Shown here piece after piece: positions 15,644-23,616 of a stretch of 24,092 nt of DNA (positions within the stretch are counted from its first letter, which is position 1; each line of letters opens with the position of its first letter). Both the position numbers and the translations under genes were made by a program. The stretch spans positions 1-24,092 of the forward strand of contig CAZOFW010000007.1 of NCBI GenBank assembly GCA_964579365.1, read 5' to 3'. The stretch is from JAKPKF01 sp964579365 (lineage in GTDB: Bacteria > Patescibacteriota > Dojkabacteria > SC72). Below the pieces are notes generated by a model. The model was not told the DNA's origin. It saw nothing but the letters and a program-made list of their open reading frames with translations, and ran no database searches.

Positions 15644-16997
15644 CTGCTATATAGTAGGTGGTGCTATCCGAGACTTGGTTATGGGTAAGATTCCTCACGA
15701 CTACGACTTAGCAACAGATGCACTCCCAGATGAAATGTTGAATATATTTCCTAAGTCAGTTTCAATTGGTGCTAAATTTGGCACTGTGATGGCACTAGTA
15801 CAAGATAGTAAGGGTGAGACTCATGAGGTTGAGGTAACAACATTTAGAAGTGAATCTAATTATGTAGATGGTAGATGGCCAACTAGTGTTAAATTTGTAG
15901 AGGATATAGATCAAGATTTGGGAAGAAGAGATTTTACCTTCAATGCAATGGCTATTAATCTTTCAGACATAGAATTAGATGGTGTAGAGGTAGAGAAAGA
16001 GGTGGAGATATATGATCCATTTAATGGGTTAGAAGATATCAAAAACAAATTAGTTCGAGCTGTTGGTACTCCATTGGAGAGATTTAAGGAAGATGGACTA
16101 CGAGGATTTAAGGCGTGTAGGTTAGCTGCTCAATTGGATTTTGAAATAGACAGCGAGACTTTTAATGCTATCAAGGAATCTATCCCTGTTGCTTCTCAAG
16201 TTTCGATGGAGAGAATTCGAGACGAATTTATGAAAATGCTACTTAATTCTTCTAAGCCATCTGTTGGCATTGAGCTTATGAGGCAGACCGGTCTTCTAAA
16301 CATCTTCATGCCCGAACTCCTTGAGGGTGTAGATGTGGAGCAGAAGTTTTACCACAGTGACGATGTGTATTGGCACAGTCTTCGGACATGCGACAGTGCG
16401 GAAGATTCTGTTAAATTAGCAGCTCTTCTGCATGACATTGGTAAGCCAAGAACAGATATGGGTAATGGTCACTTCTATGGCCACGATTCTGTTGGTGCTG
16501 ACATGGCAGAAGCAATAATGAAGAGGATGAAATTCCCGCAGAGTGAGATAAAGAAAGTTCTTCTTTTAATCAAGAACCATATGTTCTACTACCCATACGT
16601 TACAGAAGAAATGTCCCAAGAAGATGCACAGAAGATAGAGTTAAGGGAGTGGACAGACAGTGCAGTTAGAAGATTCATACAGAGGGTAGGAATAGATAAT
16701 ATCGATGAGCTCTTCAGACTTCGTATGGCAGATGCTCAGTCGAATGCGAAGACATCTTTCAACCCAGAGGAAATAACCATATTACAAAAAAGAATCTCCG
16801 AAGTTCTTCACCAAGATATGGCTTTAAAAATTACAGATTTGAAAGTTAGAGGTGAGGATTTAGTTGCGATTGGTGTTAAAGAAGGTCCTCAGTTAGGTTC
16901 AATACTGAGAGAATTACTAGATATTGTCATAGATGATCCAATGTTAAATACTAAGGAAAAACTTCTAGAAAAAGCTAAACAGTTAGCAAACATTTAA
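15573..16997 (+). CDS. cca: CCA tRNA nucleotidyltransferase (with HD domain)
   Basis: This enzyme adds or repairs the 3' CCA of tRNAs. The 474-aa product has the class II nucleotidyltransferase head: GGAIRD at 29-34, catalytic DYD at 43-45, and RRDFTFNAMA at 118-127. Neck and body helices with the LERFKEDGLRGFKACRLA segment follow, then an HD domain (ALLHDIGK, H287-D288; GHDSVGAD at 303-310). The ATG at 15573 (MRIKIIIPDYVQ) is preferred; the frame extends to 15519 but that adds residues with no family match and deepens the overlap with the preceding gene, which is already 71 bp. The nearby tRNA-Ser lacks an encoded CCA, as expected. It could also be specialised for poly(A) or A-adding, but with a single copy in view CCA-adding is most likely. 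Confidence 0.95.
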   Translation: MRIKIIIPDYVQKVGRMLGKEGFNCYIVGGAIRDLVMGKIPHDYDLATDALPDEMLNIFPKSVSIGAKFGTVMALVQDSKGETHEVEVTTFRSESNYVDGRWPTSVKFVEDIDQDLGRRDFTFNAMAINLSDIELDGVEVEKEVEIYDPFNGLEDIKNKLVRAVGTPLERFKEDGLRGFKACRLAAQLDFEIDSETFNAIKESIPVASQVSMERIRDEFMKMLLNSSKPSVGIELMRQTGLLNIFMPELLEGVDVEQKFYHSDDVYWHSLRTCDSAEDSVKLAALLHDIGKPRTDMGNGHFYGHDSVGADMAEAIMKRMKFPQSEIKKVLLLIKNHMFYYPYVTEEMSQEDAQKIELREWTDSAVRRFIQRVGIDNIDELFRLRMADAQSNAKTSFNPEEITILQKRISEVLHQDMALKITDLKVRGEDLVAIGVKEGPQLGSILRELLDIVIDDPMLNTKEKLLEKAKQLANI

Positions 16998-17013
16998 TTT
17001 TTTACTTTTTAAT

Positions 17014-17277
17014 ATGAGAAGAATAGAGAAAAAAACACAACCTTATCTTTTTGAGAAGGTTCTTTCTGGGGAAAAACAGTTTGACTTGCGTATCGCAGAA
17101 TTTGAATGTGAAGTAGGGGATACTCTAGTACTACGAGAGTGGGATCCTGAAAAAGAAGAATACACCGGGAGAGAGTTAGAGAAAGAGATTACTTTTGTAT
17201 TAAAAACTAAGGATTTGAAATTTTGGAGCCAAGAGGATATAAATGAGTTGGGATTTTTAGTAATGTCGTTAAAATAA
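17014..17277 (+). CDS. DUF3850 / ASCH-like small protein
   Basis: An 87-aa protein matching the DUF3850 pattern within the PUA/ASCH fold group: YLFEKVLSGEKQFDLR (11-26), VGDTLVLREWDPEKEEYTGR (34-53) and a closing strand. ASCH-type proteins are thought to bind RNA or nucleotides; several are RNA-linked enzymes or phage proteins, but the role here is unknown. It begins 16 bp after cca in an AT-rich gap without a Shine-Dalgarno and is followed at 12 bp by another small gene, so it probably belongs to the cca transcript. Assignment is from recall of the family pattern. Confidence 0.78.
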   Translation: MRRIEKKTQPYLFEKVLSGEKQFDLRIAEFECEVGDTLVLREWDPEKEEYTGRELEKEITFVLKTKDLKFWSQEDINELGFLVMSLK

Positions 17278-17289
17278 TTAGTCAAAAAT

Positions 17290-17484
17290 ATGCCAGACCT
17301 ATATGAAGAGTATCTTAAAGCCGTAAGTACAAATGTGACTCTTGGGGTTTTAACAGCACCAGATAGAATGCATTTATATACCCTTATTCTGAAAAAAGAT
17401 TATCAGGGAGTATATCAACTCCTCAAGGAGAAGATCCCAGATTTCTATGAAAGGGTATCTGCTAAATTAAACGAAATATTCTAA
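17290..17484 (+). CDS. Hypothetical small helical protein (64 aa)
   Basis: I do not recognise this gene. It encodes a 64-aa protein without a signal peptide or membrane segment; it looks fully helical (DLYEEYLKAVSTNVTLGVL; RMHLYTLILKKDYQGVYQLL; IPDFYERVSAKLNEIF). It sits 12 bp after the DUF3850 gene and 4 bp before the next small ORF, with A-rich sequence before its ATG as in neighbouring genes. The regular spacing and amphipathic pattern support a real gene. Confidence 0.62.
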   Translation: MPDLYEEYLKAVSTNVTLGVLTAPDRMHLYTLILKKDYQGVYQLLKEKIPDFYERVSAKLNEIF

Positions 17485-17488
17485 TACA

Positions 17489-17671
17489 GTGAAAGAAACT
17501 CTAAACAGAGAAGGAGAGTTGGAAGAGAAGATTGAGAGAGTAGACGAAGAGTCAAAAGAAATTCTTACAAAGGATGGAGTAGGGACTGACATGTTAGAAA
17601 AGATAAAAGAGTTTTTCTCAAAATTTCCGTTATTTTCAAATGCAAATAATAAGAAAAAAGAAGAGTTGTAA
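17489..17671 (+). CDS. Hypothetical small charged protein (60 aa, GTG start)
   Basis: An unrecognised 60-aa product starting with GTG at 17489, 4 bp after the preceding gene. It is very acidic in its first 30 residues (REGELEEKIERVDEESKEIL) and has a C-terminal amphipathic part (MLEKIKEFFSKFPLF) with a Lys-rich end. No signal or membrane helix is seen. Coding is supported by tight spacing and a codon style like its neighbours, but the ORF is short and the start uncertain. Confidence 0.5.
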   Translation: MKETLNREGELEEKIERVDEESKEILTKDGVGTDMLEKIKEFFSKFPLFSNANNKKKEEL

Positions 17672-17695
17672 ATTAACCCTCTTTTCCTCTATCAT
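17666..17695 (+). promoter_or_regulatory. Candidate promoter for the RNase / AMP-recycling operon
   Basis: TTGTAA (17666-17671) and TATCAT (17690-17695) are separated by 18 bp and resemble -35 and -10 boxes, with 4/6 and 5/6 matches. They lie in the 53-bp gap before the beta-CASP gene; the -35 overlaps the end of the preceding small gene. Predicted leader is about 20-25 nt. No operator repeat is evident. Confidence 0.4.
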
Positions 17696-17724
17696 ATAGA
17701 TATCTTTAATTAAACTGCTCGAAC

Positions 17725-19152
17725 ATGAAAATACAGTTCAATGGTGCTGCTAGAACAGTTACAGGTTCCTGCTACTACATGGATGCAGGAGATTTCAAAT
17801 TTCTTGTCGACTGTGGAGCCTTTCAGGGTCCAGACAATGTTGAGAAATTAAATTACGAACCCTTTCCATTCAACCCTGCAGAGATAGATGCAGTCTTTCT
17901 TACACATGCCCATTTTGATCACTGTGGAAGACTTCCTGTTCTTGTTAAACAGGGTTTCAGAGGTAGAATCATATCAACACAACCAACAAGGGATCTTGCC
18001 AAAATTGTTCTTCTAGATGCTGCTAATTTACAGAAAGAAGAATACGAAAGGAATTTGGCAAAAGTGAAAGAAAAAAGTGGCACAGAGAATCCAGCTTACG
18101 AGGGAAGTCAATTTGTTGAAAGAAAACCTCTTTACACTGAAGAGGATGTTGAGGAGGTGATGAAGCTTTTTAATGTATATCCATATGGTAATTCCGTAAC
18201 ACTAAATGACAAATGTGAATTTAGATTAAGAGATGCAGGGCATATATTGGGTTCTGCATTACTAGAATTTTGGGTAACAATGGAAACAGGTAGAGTCAGA
18301 AAGATAGTTTTCTCTGGAGATTTGGGACAACCAGGTGCCCGTATCGTTAGGGACCCAGATATGGTAAGAGAGGCAGACTATGTAATATGTGAGAGTACAT
18401 ATGGTAACAGAATTCACAAAGACAGAAATGAAACGGTCCTTGAACTTCTCTCCGCACTTCAAACTGCACAGAAAGAGGGTGGGAATGTATTGATACCATC
18501 CTTTGCACTTGAAAGAACACAGGAGATTTTGTACGAGATAAATCTGTTTGTAGAAAATAGATTGCTTTCAGACTTACCAATATATATAGATAGCCCAATG
18601 GCTTCTAAGGCTACCCAAGTATTTAGGCAGTATCCAGATTTCTACGATGAAGACGCGAAAAGATTAATGGAAAAAGGTGACGATCCTTTCAATTTCCCAG
18701 GATTACATACTGTAGATTCAACAGATGAATCTAAAAGACTAATCTCTAAAAGAGGGATAGTAATAATTGCTGGTAGTGGAATGTGTACAGGAGGAAGAAT
18801 CGTCCATCATTTGAAAAACAATATTGAAAATAGCAAAACACATATCGTAATTGTTGGCTACCAAGTTCAAGGGACATTGGGGAGAAGAATTGTAGATGGT
18901 GAGAAAAGAATCTCCATCATGGGACAGGAGTACGAGAACAACGCCAAGCTACACACACTTGGAGGATTCTCTGCTCATGCAGATGAGCGAGATTTAAGGT
19001 ACTGGCTAAGAAGTTTTGGGCATACCCCAAAAACCATTTTCTTAACCCATGGAGATGAAGATATTGCCTTGGAATTTGCAAAGAATGTAAATGAAGAACT
19101 GCAGATAGACGCCCATGTTCCAAATATGAATGAAATATTTGAACTTAAATAA
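17725..19152 (+). CDS. Beta-CASP metallo-beta-lactamase RNase (CPSF/YSH1-like)
   Basis: A 475-aa zinc-dependent nuclease of the beta-CASP group, which process or degrade RNA by endo- and 5' exonucleolytic cleavage. Metal-binding motifs are all present: HAHFDH at 61-66, H173 in DAGHILGS, D199 in SGDLG, and later H418 in SAHAD and H442 in THGD. The beta-CASP insert (about 205-385) contains ESTYGNR, IPSFALERTQEIL, SPMA and SGMCTGGR. The full-length architecture resembles the archaeal and eukaryotic CPSF-73 type rather than RNase J (no RNase J C-terminal domain). It begins after a candidate promoter and ends 2 bp before the ribose-1,5-bisphosphate isomerase, so the three downstream genes form one operon. 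Substrate is not shown by the sequence. Confidence 0.94.
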   Translation: MKIQFNGAARTVTGSCYYMDAGDFKFLVDCGAFQGPDNVEKLNYEPFPFNPAEIDAVFLTHAHFDHCGRLPVLVKQGFRGRIISTQPTRDLAKIVLLDAANLQKEEYERNLAKVKEKSGTENPAYEGSQFVERKPLYTEEDVEEVMKLFNVYPYGNSVTLNDKCEFRLRDAGHILGSALLEFWVTMETGRVRKIVFSGDLGQPGARIVRDPDMVREADYVICESTYGNRIHKDRNETVLELLSALQTAQKEGGNVLIPSFALERTQEILYEINLFVENRLLSDLPIYIDSPMASKATQVFRQYPDFYDEDAKRLMEKGDDPFNFPGLHTVDSTDESKRLISKRGIVIIAGSGMCTGGRIVHHLKNNIENSKTHIVIVGYQVQGTLGRRIVDGEKRISIMGQEYENNAKLHTLGGFSAHADERDLRYWLRSFGHTPKTIFLTHGDEDIALEFAKNVNEELQIDAHVPNMNEIFELK

Positions 19153-19154
19153 AT

Positions 19155-20102
19155 ATGGAGAAATTTAAAGAGGTAGAGAAAATAGTAGAAGATATTAAAA
19201 ACCTTAAAATTCAGGGGGCTACTAATGTCTGTATAGCGACTTTTGAAGGCATGAAGTTATATCTAGAACTAAGTAAAACAGAAGAGTTACAATCTCTTAC
19301 AGAAGGGTTCTTTGCTTCTGGAGAAGAATTAGCAAATGCCAGACCAAACGAGCCTTTGGCAAGAAATGGCGTTCACTATGTTAGGCATTTCTTTAAAGAA
19401 AAATATTCTGACATATCCCAAGTTAGTTCTGCAAAGGAGATACTAAAGACTCTCTGTGATGAATATCTTGGATTAATAACCTCTGCAAAGAAGAACTCCA
19501 TAGAGAAGTGTGCAAAGTATCTAACTAACTATGACAAGATACTTACACACTGTCACTCTTCTACAGTAGTAGATTTAATTAAAGAAATTTCAAAAGGAGA
19601 CAAGAACTTTGAAGTAGTATCTACTGAAACGAGACCATTGTATCAGGGAAGAATAACAGCAAAGAGTCTTGTAGATGCCGGTATAAAGACTACCTTAATA
19701 GCAGACAGTGCGGCAGAATCATTTGCAGTAAATAGGGGAAGTGTACCAATAGATGTTGTATTCTTAGGTAGCGATCAGATAATGAAAGATGGATATGTAA
19801 TTAACAAGATAGGAAGCTGGGGTATAGCTGTAGCTGCCCATTATGGTGGGAAACCACTTTACATTGTAAGTAACCTTCTTAAGTTTGACAAAGATAGCCT
19901 TTTTTCAGATATTGAGATAGAGATAAGGGAGGATAGGGAGCTTTGGCCAGAAGCACCAAGAGGTTTAGATATGTACAACCCTGCATTTGAAATTATAGAT
20001 AATGCATTAATAACTGGATTTGTTACAGAATTGGGAATAATTAAACCAAGTGAAATAGAAAAAGTAGTCAAGGAGAACTATCCATGGCTTTTTAATGTAT
20101 AA
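19155..20102 (+). CDS. Ribose 1,5-bisphosphate isomerase (eIF2B-alpha family)
   Basis: This enzyme isomerises ribose 1,5-bisphosphate to ribulose 1,5-bisphosphate in the AMP-recycling route first defined in Thermococcus. The 315-aa product carries the family's catalytic pair: C133 in THCHSST and D207 in LGSDQI. Other family segments are ETRPLYQGR (158-166), NKIGSWGIAVAAH and TELGIIKPSEIE at the end. The alternative in the same superfamily, methylthioribose-1-phosphate isomerase, is less likely because of the neighbour: AMP phosphorylase starts 18 bp downstream and supplies the substrate. The gene starts 2 bp after the RNase gene without a Shine-Dalgarno. The product would feed RuBisCO, which is not in the window. 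Confidence 0.9.
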   Translation: MEKFKEVEKIVEDIKNLKIQGATNVCIATFEGMKLYLELSKTEELQSLTEGFFASGEELANARPNEPLARNGVHYVRHFFKEKYSDISQVSSAKEILKTLCDEYLGLITSAKKNSIEKCAKYLTNYDKILTHCHSSTVVDLIKEISKGDKNFEVVSTETRPLYQGRITAKSLVDAGIKTTLIADSAAESFAVNRGSVPIDVVFLGSDQIMKDGYVINKIGSWGIAVAAHYGGKPLYIVSNLLKFDKDSLFSDIEIEIREDRELWPEAPRGLDMYNPAFEIIDNALITGFVTELGIIKPSEIEKVVKENYPWLFNV

Positions 20103-20120
20103 ATTAATTACTAAACAAAT

Positions 20121-21635
20121 ATGTCCTACTACCTAAGGAGTAAAAGTCTTGATCTTGGAGAAGATAATGATTTCAATGTTGTTCTTAACAGTGAAGACGC
20201 CCAGAGAATGGGTATAAGAGAAGGAGAGACCCTAATGATTGGATTTGGAGAAGTGGAGTTGTATGCAGATGTGTTCGAAACAGACACTTTGGTGAAAGAG
20301 GGAGAGATAGGACTGTATGAGGAGATATGGCAGAATTACAATGTAGAGGAGGGCAGTAGAATATATGCAGATATACCAGAGAGAAGTAAATCTCTAGAAG
20401 CAATTAGTAACAAACTCCTAGGTCATAGTCTCTCAAAAAAAGATTTGGAGTTAATAATGGCCGACATTGGCTCTAAGAAGATAAGGGAAGTAGAGATAGC
20501 GTTCTTTGTTTCCACATTCTTTAATCCTGGATTTAATGACGATGAAATCCTCTGGATGACAGAGGGAATGGCAGAGTCTGGCGATGTACTTTCTTTCAAA
20601 GAATTAGCTGGTAAGGATGGCCTAGTAGTAGACAAGCATTCAATTGGTGGGGTTGCAGGAAAAGGAATCACTCCAACTCTCATTCCAATTCTTGTCTCGG
20701 GTGGTCTCTTAGTCCCTAATACATCAACAAGGGCCATAACATCTCCCGCAGGTACCTCGGATATCTTGGAGGTTGTGATGCCCGTAAAGCTAACAAAAGA
20801 ACAAATTATGGAGGTAGTTAAAAAAACAGGAGGTTGTATGTTCTGGGGTGGTTCTCTTTCAATCTCTCCTGCAGATGACATCATCATAAATGTTGAGAGA
20901 TCTCTTAGGATACAAGAATTTCAAAAGGTACTAGTAAGTATAGTAGCTAAGAAAATAGCAATGGGAGTTAATCATGTCCTAATAGATCTTCCATATGGCA
21001 AGGGAAGCAAGCTTGAGAGTGTAGAAGAAGCCCAAATGTTAGAAAAAGAATTCAAGAAACTTTTCTTCAAGGTTGGAATTGAGTGTGAAACGATTAAAAG
21101 GATAGTTAGAGGACCAGATGGTCCTGCAATTGGTCCGAATCTTGAGATAAAAGAGTGTCTTAAAGTACTAGAGAGGGCAGAAGACAGGTCGAAAGCACTA
21201 GAGGATGTTGTCCTAAACATGGCCGATAAACTGTTCGAAAGCACAGAAAAGGTGGCTAGAGGTGAGGGTAAGAAATATGCTCAACAACTCTTGGAGAGTG
21301 GTAAGGCTTTGGATAAATTCTGGGAAATAGCTTTTGCTCAAGGTGCTACGAAAAAAATTAAATCAAGCGAGATATCTGCTGGGAAATTTGAATATGATGT
21401 TGTAAGCAAAGAGAGTGGTAAAATCGATATGATAAACAATGCAGAGTTGGTAAATATTGCTAGGGCATTAGGAAATCCAAAGATTAAAGAAGCTGGAATA
21501 TATATACACAAGCTAAATGGAGAGAAGGTTTCAAAAGGAGATGTCTTGATGACAATATATGCAACATCCAGCGGAAGACTAGAGAGTGGGAAGAAGGCCG
21601 TAGATGTAAATAAACTATTTTGTATCAGCTGTTAG
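20121..21635 (+). CDS. deoA: AMP phosphorylase
   Basis: AMP phosphorylase converts AMP and phosphate to adenine and ribose 1,5-bisphosphate; CMP and UMP can also serve in the archaeal enzyme. The 504-aa product has the extra N-terminal domain (about 1-85) that separates it from 430-aa thymidine phosphorylases. It then has DKHSIGGVAGKG at 171-182, TRAITSPAGTSDILEV at 203-218, KTGGCMFWGG at 235-244 and PADD at 250-253. Length equals the archaeal enzymes (about 500 aa). The ATG at 20121 opens an N-terminus without a signal. It is the last gene of the operon, and its end overlaps the convergent transglutaminase gene by 21 bp. Thymidine phosphorylase is the alternative, made unlikely by the N-terminal domain and the R15P isomerase next door. 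Confidence 0.95.
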   Translation: MSYYLRSKSLDLGEDNDFNVVLNSEDAQRMGIREGETLMIGFGEVELYADVFETDTLVKEGEIGLYEEIWQNYNVEEGSRIYADIPERSKSLEAISNKLLGHSLSKKDLELIMADIGSKKIREVEIAFFVSTFFNPGFNDDEILWMTEGMAESGDVLSFKELAGKDGLVVDKHSIGGVAGKGITPTLIPILVSGGLLVPNTSTRAITSPAGTSDILEVVMPVKLTKEQIMEVVKKTGGCMFWGGSLSISPADDIIINVERSLRIQEFQKVLVSIVAKKIAMGVNHVLIDLPYGKGSKLESVEEAQMLEKEFKKLFFKVGIECETIKRIVRGPDGPAIGPNLEIKECLKVLERAEDRSKALEDVVLNMADKLFESTEKVARGEGKKYAQQLLESGKALDKFWEIAFAQGATKKIKSSEISAGKFEYDVVSKESGKIDMINNAELVNIARALGNPKIKEAGIYIHKLNGEKVSKGDVLMTIYATSSGRLESGKKAVDVNKLFCISC

Positions 21636-23486
21636 GGTAGGGTTTTGTCTTTTCCTTTTAATAGCTTTTATCCCAAGAGATATCCCAAGTATTGCACCTG
21701 TTAGTACAACGAGAGATATTAATACTGGTCCTGCAATTAGAAGAGATTTTCCAATAACGGTTGTTTTAAGGAATATATTAAACCAATGAGAGACTGAATA
21801 GTTACCATTTACAGGAATTTCCTCTGTGCTTTCATATCCTTTCTCTGGGATAAGATCGACATAGCTTTTTAATTCAGATTGATTTACATCCTCTGCACCA
21901 TATACTTTTATATTATATCCACCATTGGATACTGTTGTAATGTCATTTGCAGAATACACACTAATGTTTGAAGGAGCGTCACCATTGAATGTCTCCCACA
22001 AGATTCTGTCTATTGCTTTTCCAATTAGCATGTTCTTGCTCTCTAGAGTTGGGTCTGCAGTTAACCATCCATAGTTTGGAATCCAGATCTGTACCCATTG
22101 ATGTGTGGTTGGATTATCTACTGCCTCTGATGAGATATTCGCATACCCTCCTGCGGCTCTAGCAGGTATCCCTTGAGCTCGAAGTAGAGCAATGAGGGAG
22201 TCAGAGTACTCCATACATACGGAAGCTCCTCCAGTTAGGGCAGCTTTAGCTCCAATTCTTTGGTTGTCGGAGTTTGCTTTAGCATAGTCATATTCCAATT
22301 TGTTTCCAACGAAGGCATAGTCCGCCTGTATAACTCCAAGGATAGTACTTTGGTTTGCAATTAGCTTATCTGCTTCTTGTTTAATGTATGAGTCAGTACT
22401 TTGCCAGTACTTGGAAGGTGCAAGATACTTGTTTAAGAAAGAACTTTTCTTTACTAGTTCAAAGTATTCGGATAAATTCATGTCGAAAGAGTCTGATGGA
22501 TTGTCGTAACTGTCCTGTTGTACATATATATACCCAGTTACAGAAATCTCAGAATCAATATTGGCAGGAACCTCAAAGACACCAATAAGGTTACCTTCTG
22601 AATCTTGGTAGATATCTTTAGGGGAAGGAGTAACCTTTGAGAAGAATACTCTCTGGTTTGTCTCTCCATATTCTCTTGGTAGGGATATCTCATATATGTT
22701 AGTAGAGAGTTGAGAATATATATCTGAGTACTTCTCTGGTATGAATGTATCTGTTTTGGGAGTTTTAAAAAGCAATTCAAATTTATATACTGCCTCTGTT
22801 CCAAACTCAATATATGGGGAGTTTTCAATTCTATCTAATTGGTCAAAGGAGTAGGTGGTTATCTTTGAATCAGTTTTCTTTGTAAAATCTGATGGATATA
22901 CTTTAGCGAGGGTTGGTATATTTTTATCTACAACTATACTTAAATCATAGTTGTATCTTGTTGTTGTGCCCGTAGATTTATCTACCTGCTCAAGAACAAT
23001 GTCTTTTGGTAGGGCGGGTGCTTGTATGGTCACGAAGCTATTTACCCTCTGTACATAGTCGTGTGTTTTGTATGTAAAGGTTATTAAGTAAGGAGAACTT
23101 TTTGTCGTAATTTTGTAGTTTGGAATATTTACATATATACCTTCTGGATTCTTCTCCTCCTTAATGGTGTATTTCAATTTATTCCCGTATTGGTCTTTAA
23201 CAGAGATTGAGTTTTTTTTAAATTTTCTTTCTATCTTTATCTCTTCATCTGTTTTGTTTTGTATGTCTGGTATATGGAAGACTTTTTCTCCGGATGCTGG
23301 GTAGTAGAAGCTAGAATTCTCGACAGTTCTTTTGTATGTGTATTGTACTGTTACAGAGTCATTTCCAGTTGTATATGATATTTTTGTGTCTGTATCTATT
23401 ACAAAGTCATATGTAGTTGCAAGTACAGGGGATAGGGAAAGTAAGAAGATGAGGGATACTAAAATTGTAAGGGCGAGTTTTTTCAT
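21615..23486 (-). CDS. Secreted membrane-anchored transglutaminase-like protein
   Basis: A 623-aa exported protein with a signal peptide (MKKLALTILVSLIFLLSLSPVLA, cleavage near 23). About 370 residues of Ig-like and linker sequence follow, then a transglutaminase/protease-like core and a C-terminal membrane helix (about 576-603) with a basic tail (KAIKRKRQNP). The catalytic triad is visible: C424 in GGASVCMEYSD, H462 in THQWVQIW and D478 in WLTADPT, with the GIPARAAGGY segment. The family includes peptidases and cross-linkers; which of the two applies is not shown. The active site should face outward. It is monocistronic here and convergent with the AMP phosphorylase gene, sharing 21 bp of overlap. 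A TATTAT (23494-23499, minus strand) just before the start may be its -10, implying a nearly leaderless message. Confidence 0.88.
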   Translation of the reverse strand: MKKLALTILVSLIFLLSLSPVLATTYDFVIDTDTKISYTTGNDSVTVQYTYKRTVENSSFYYPASGEKVFHIPDIQNKTDEEIKIERKFKKNSISVKDQYGNKLKYTIKEEKNPEGIYVNIPNYKITTKSSPYLITFTYKTHDYVQRVNSFVTIQAPALPKDIVLEQVDKSTGTTTRYNYDLSIVVDKNIPTLAKVYPSDFTKKTDSKITTYSFDQLDRIENSPYIEFGTEAVYKFELLFKTPKTDTFIPEKYSDIYSQLSTNIYEISLPREYGETNQRVFFSKVTPSPKDIYQDSEGNLIGVFEVPANIDSEISVTGYIYVQQDSYDNPSDSFDMNLSEYFELVKKSSFLNKYLAPSKYWQSTDSYIKQEADKLIANQSTILGVIQADYAFVGNKLEYDYAKANSDNQRIGAKAALTGGASVCMEYSDSLIALLRAQGIPARAAGGYANISSEAVDNPTTHQWVQIWIPNYGWLTADPTLESKNMLIGKAIDRILWETFNGDAPSNISVYSANDITTVSNGGYNIKVYGAEDVNQSELKSYVDLIPEKGYESTEEIPVNGNYSVSHWFNIFLKTTVIGKSLLIAGPVLISLVVLTGAILGISLGIKAIKRKRQNPTLTADTK

Positions 23487-23521
23487 AGTTTTAATAATAT
23501 CATTTTTTAATGGTTTTGTAT

Positions 23522-23550
23522 TTGAAAAAAGGGAGGGGAAGGCCTATAAT
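23522..23550 (+). promoter_or_regulatory. Consensus-like sigma-70 promoter for the 144-aa gene
   Basis: TTGAAA (23522-23527), a 17-bp spacer and a perfect TATAAT (23545-23550) form one of the best promoters in the window. Start of transcription would be near 23557, giving a leader of about 60 nt. An ATG at 23549 overlaps the -10, so its short ORF cannot be made from this promoter. Confidence 0.7.
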
Positions 23551-23604
23551 GTTCAACGAAAAGGATCTTTCAAAATTTAAAGTAAATCTAAAAGCCAATT
23601 AGAG

Positions 23605-23613
23605 AAGGAGGAG
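23605..23613 (+). promoter_or_regulatory. Strong Shine-Dalgarno, the only one seen in the window
   Basis: AAGGAGGAG lies 3 bp before the ATG at 23617; its GGAGG core is at a workable distance for ribosome binding. Every other gene start in the window is preceded by AT-rich sequence with no such match. It fixes the start of the 144-aa gene. Confidence 0.75.
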
Positions 23614-23616
23614 TTA

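Noticed and set aside
17655..17690. Terminator hairpin after the 60-aa gene
   Set aside because: Only an interrupted AGAG/CTCT pairing with a bulge can be drawn, and no clean T tract follows.
17725..21635. RuBisCO in the AMP-recycling cluster
   Set aside because: No reading frame in the window has RuBisCO motifs; only the two feeding enzymes are present.
23332..23580. 82-aa + strand ORF before the 144-aa gene
   Set aside because: It is antisense to the transglutaminase gene's signal-peptide codons and runs through the promoter region.
23549..23602. 17-codon upstream ORF as a leader peptide
   Set aside because: Its ATG overlaps the -10 box, so the message from that promoter would not contain it.
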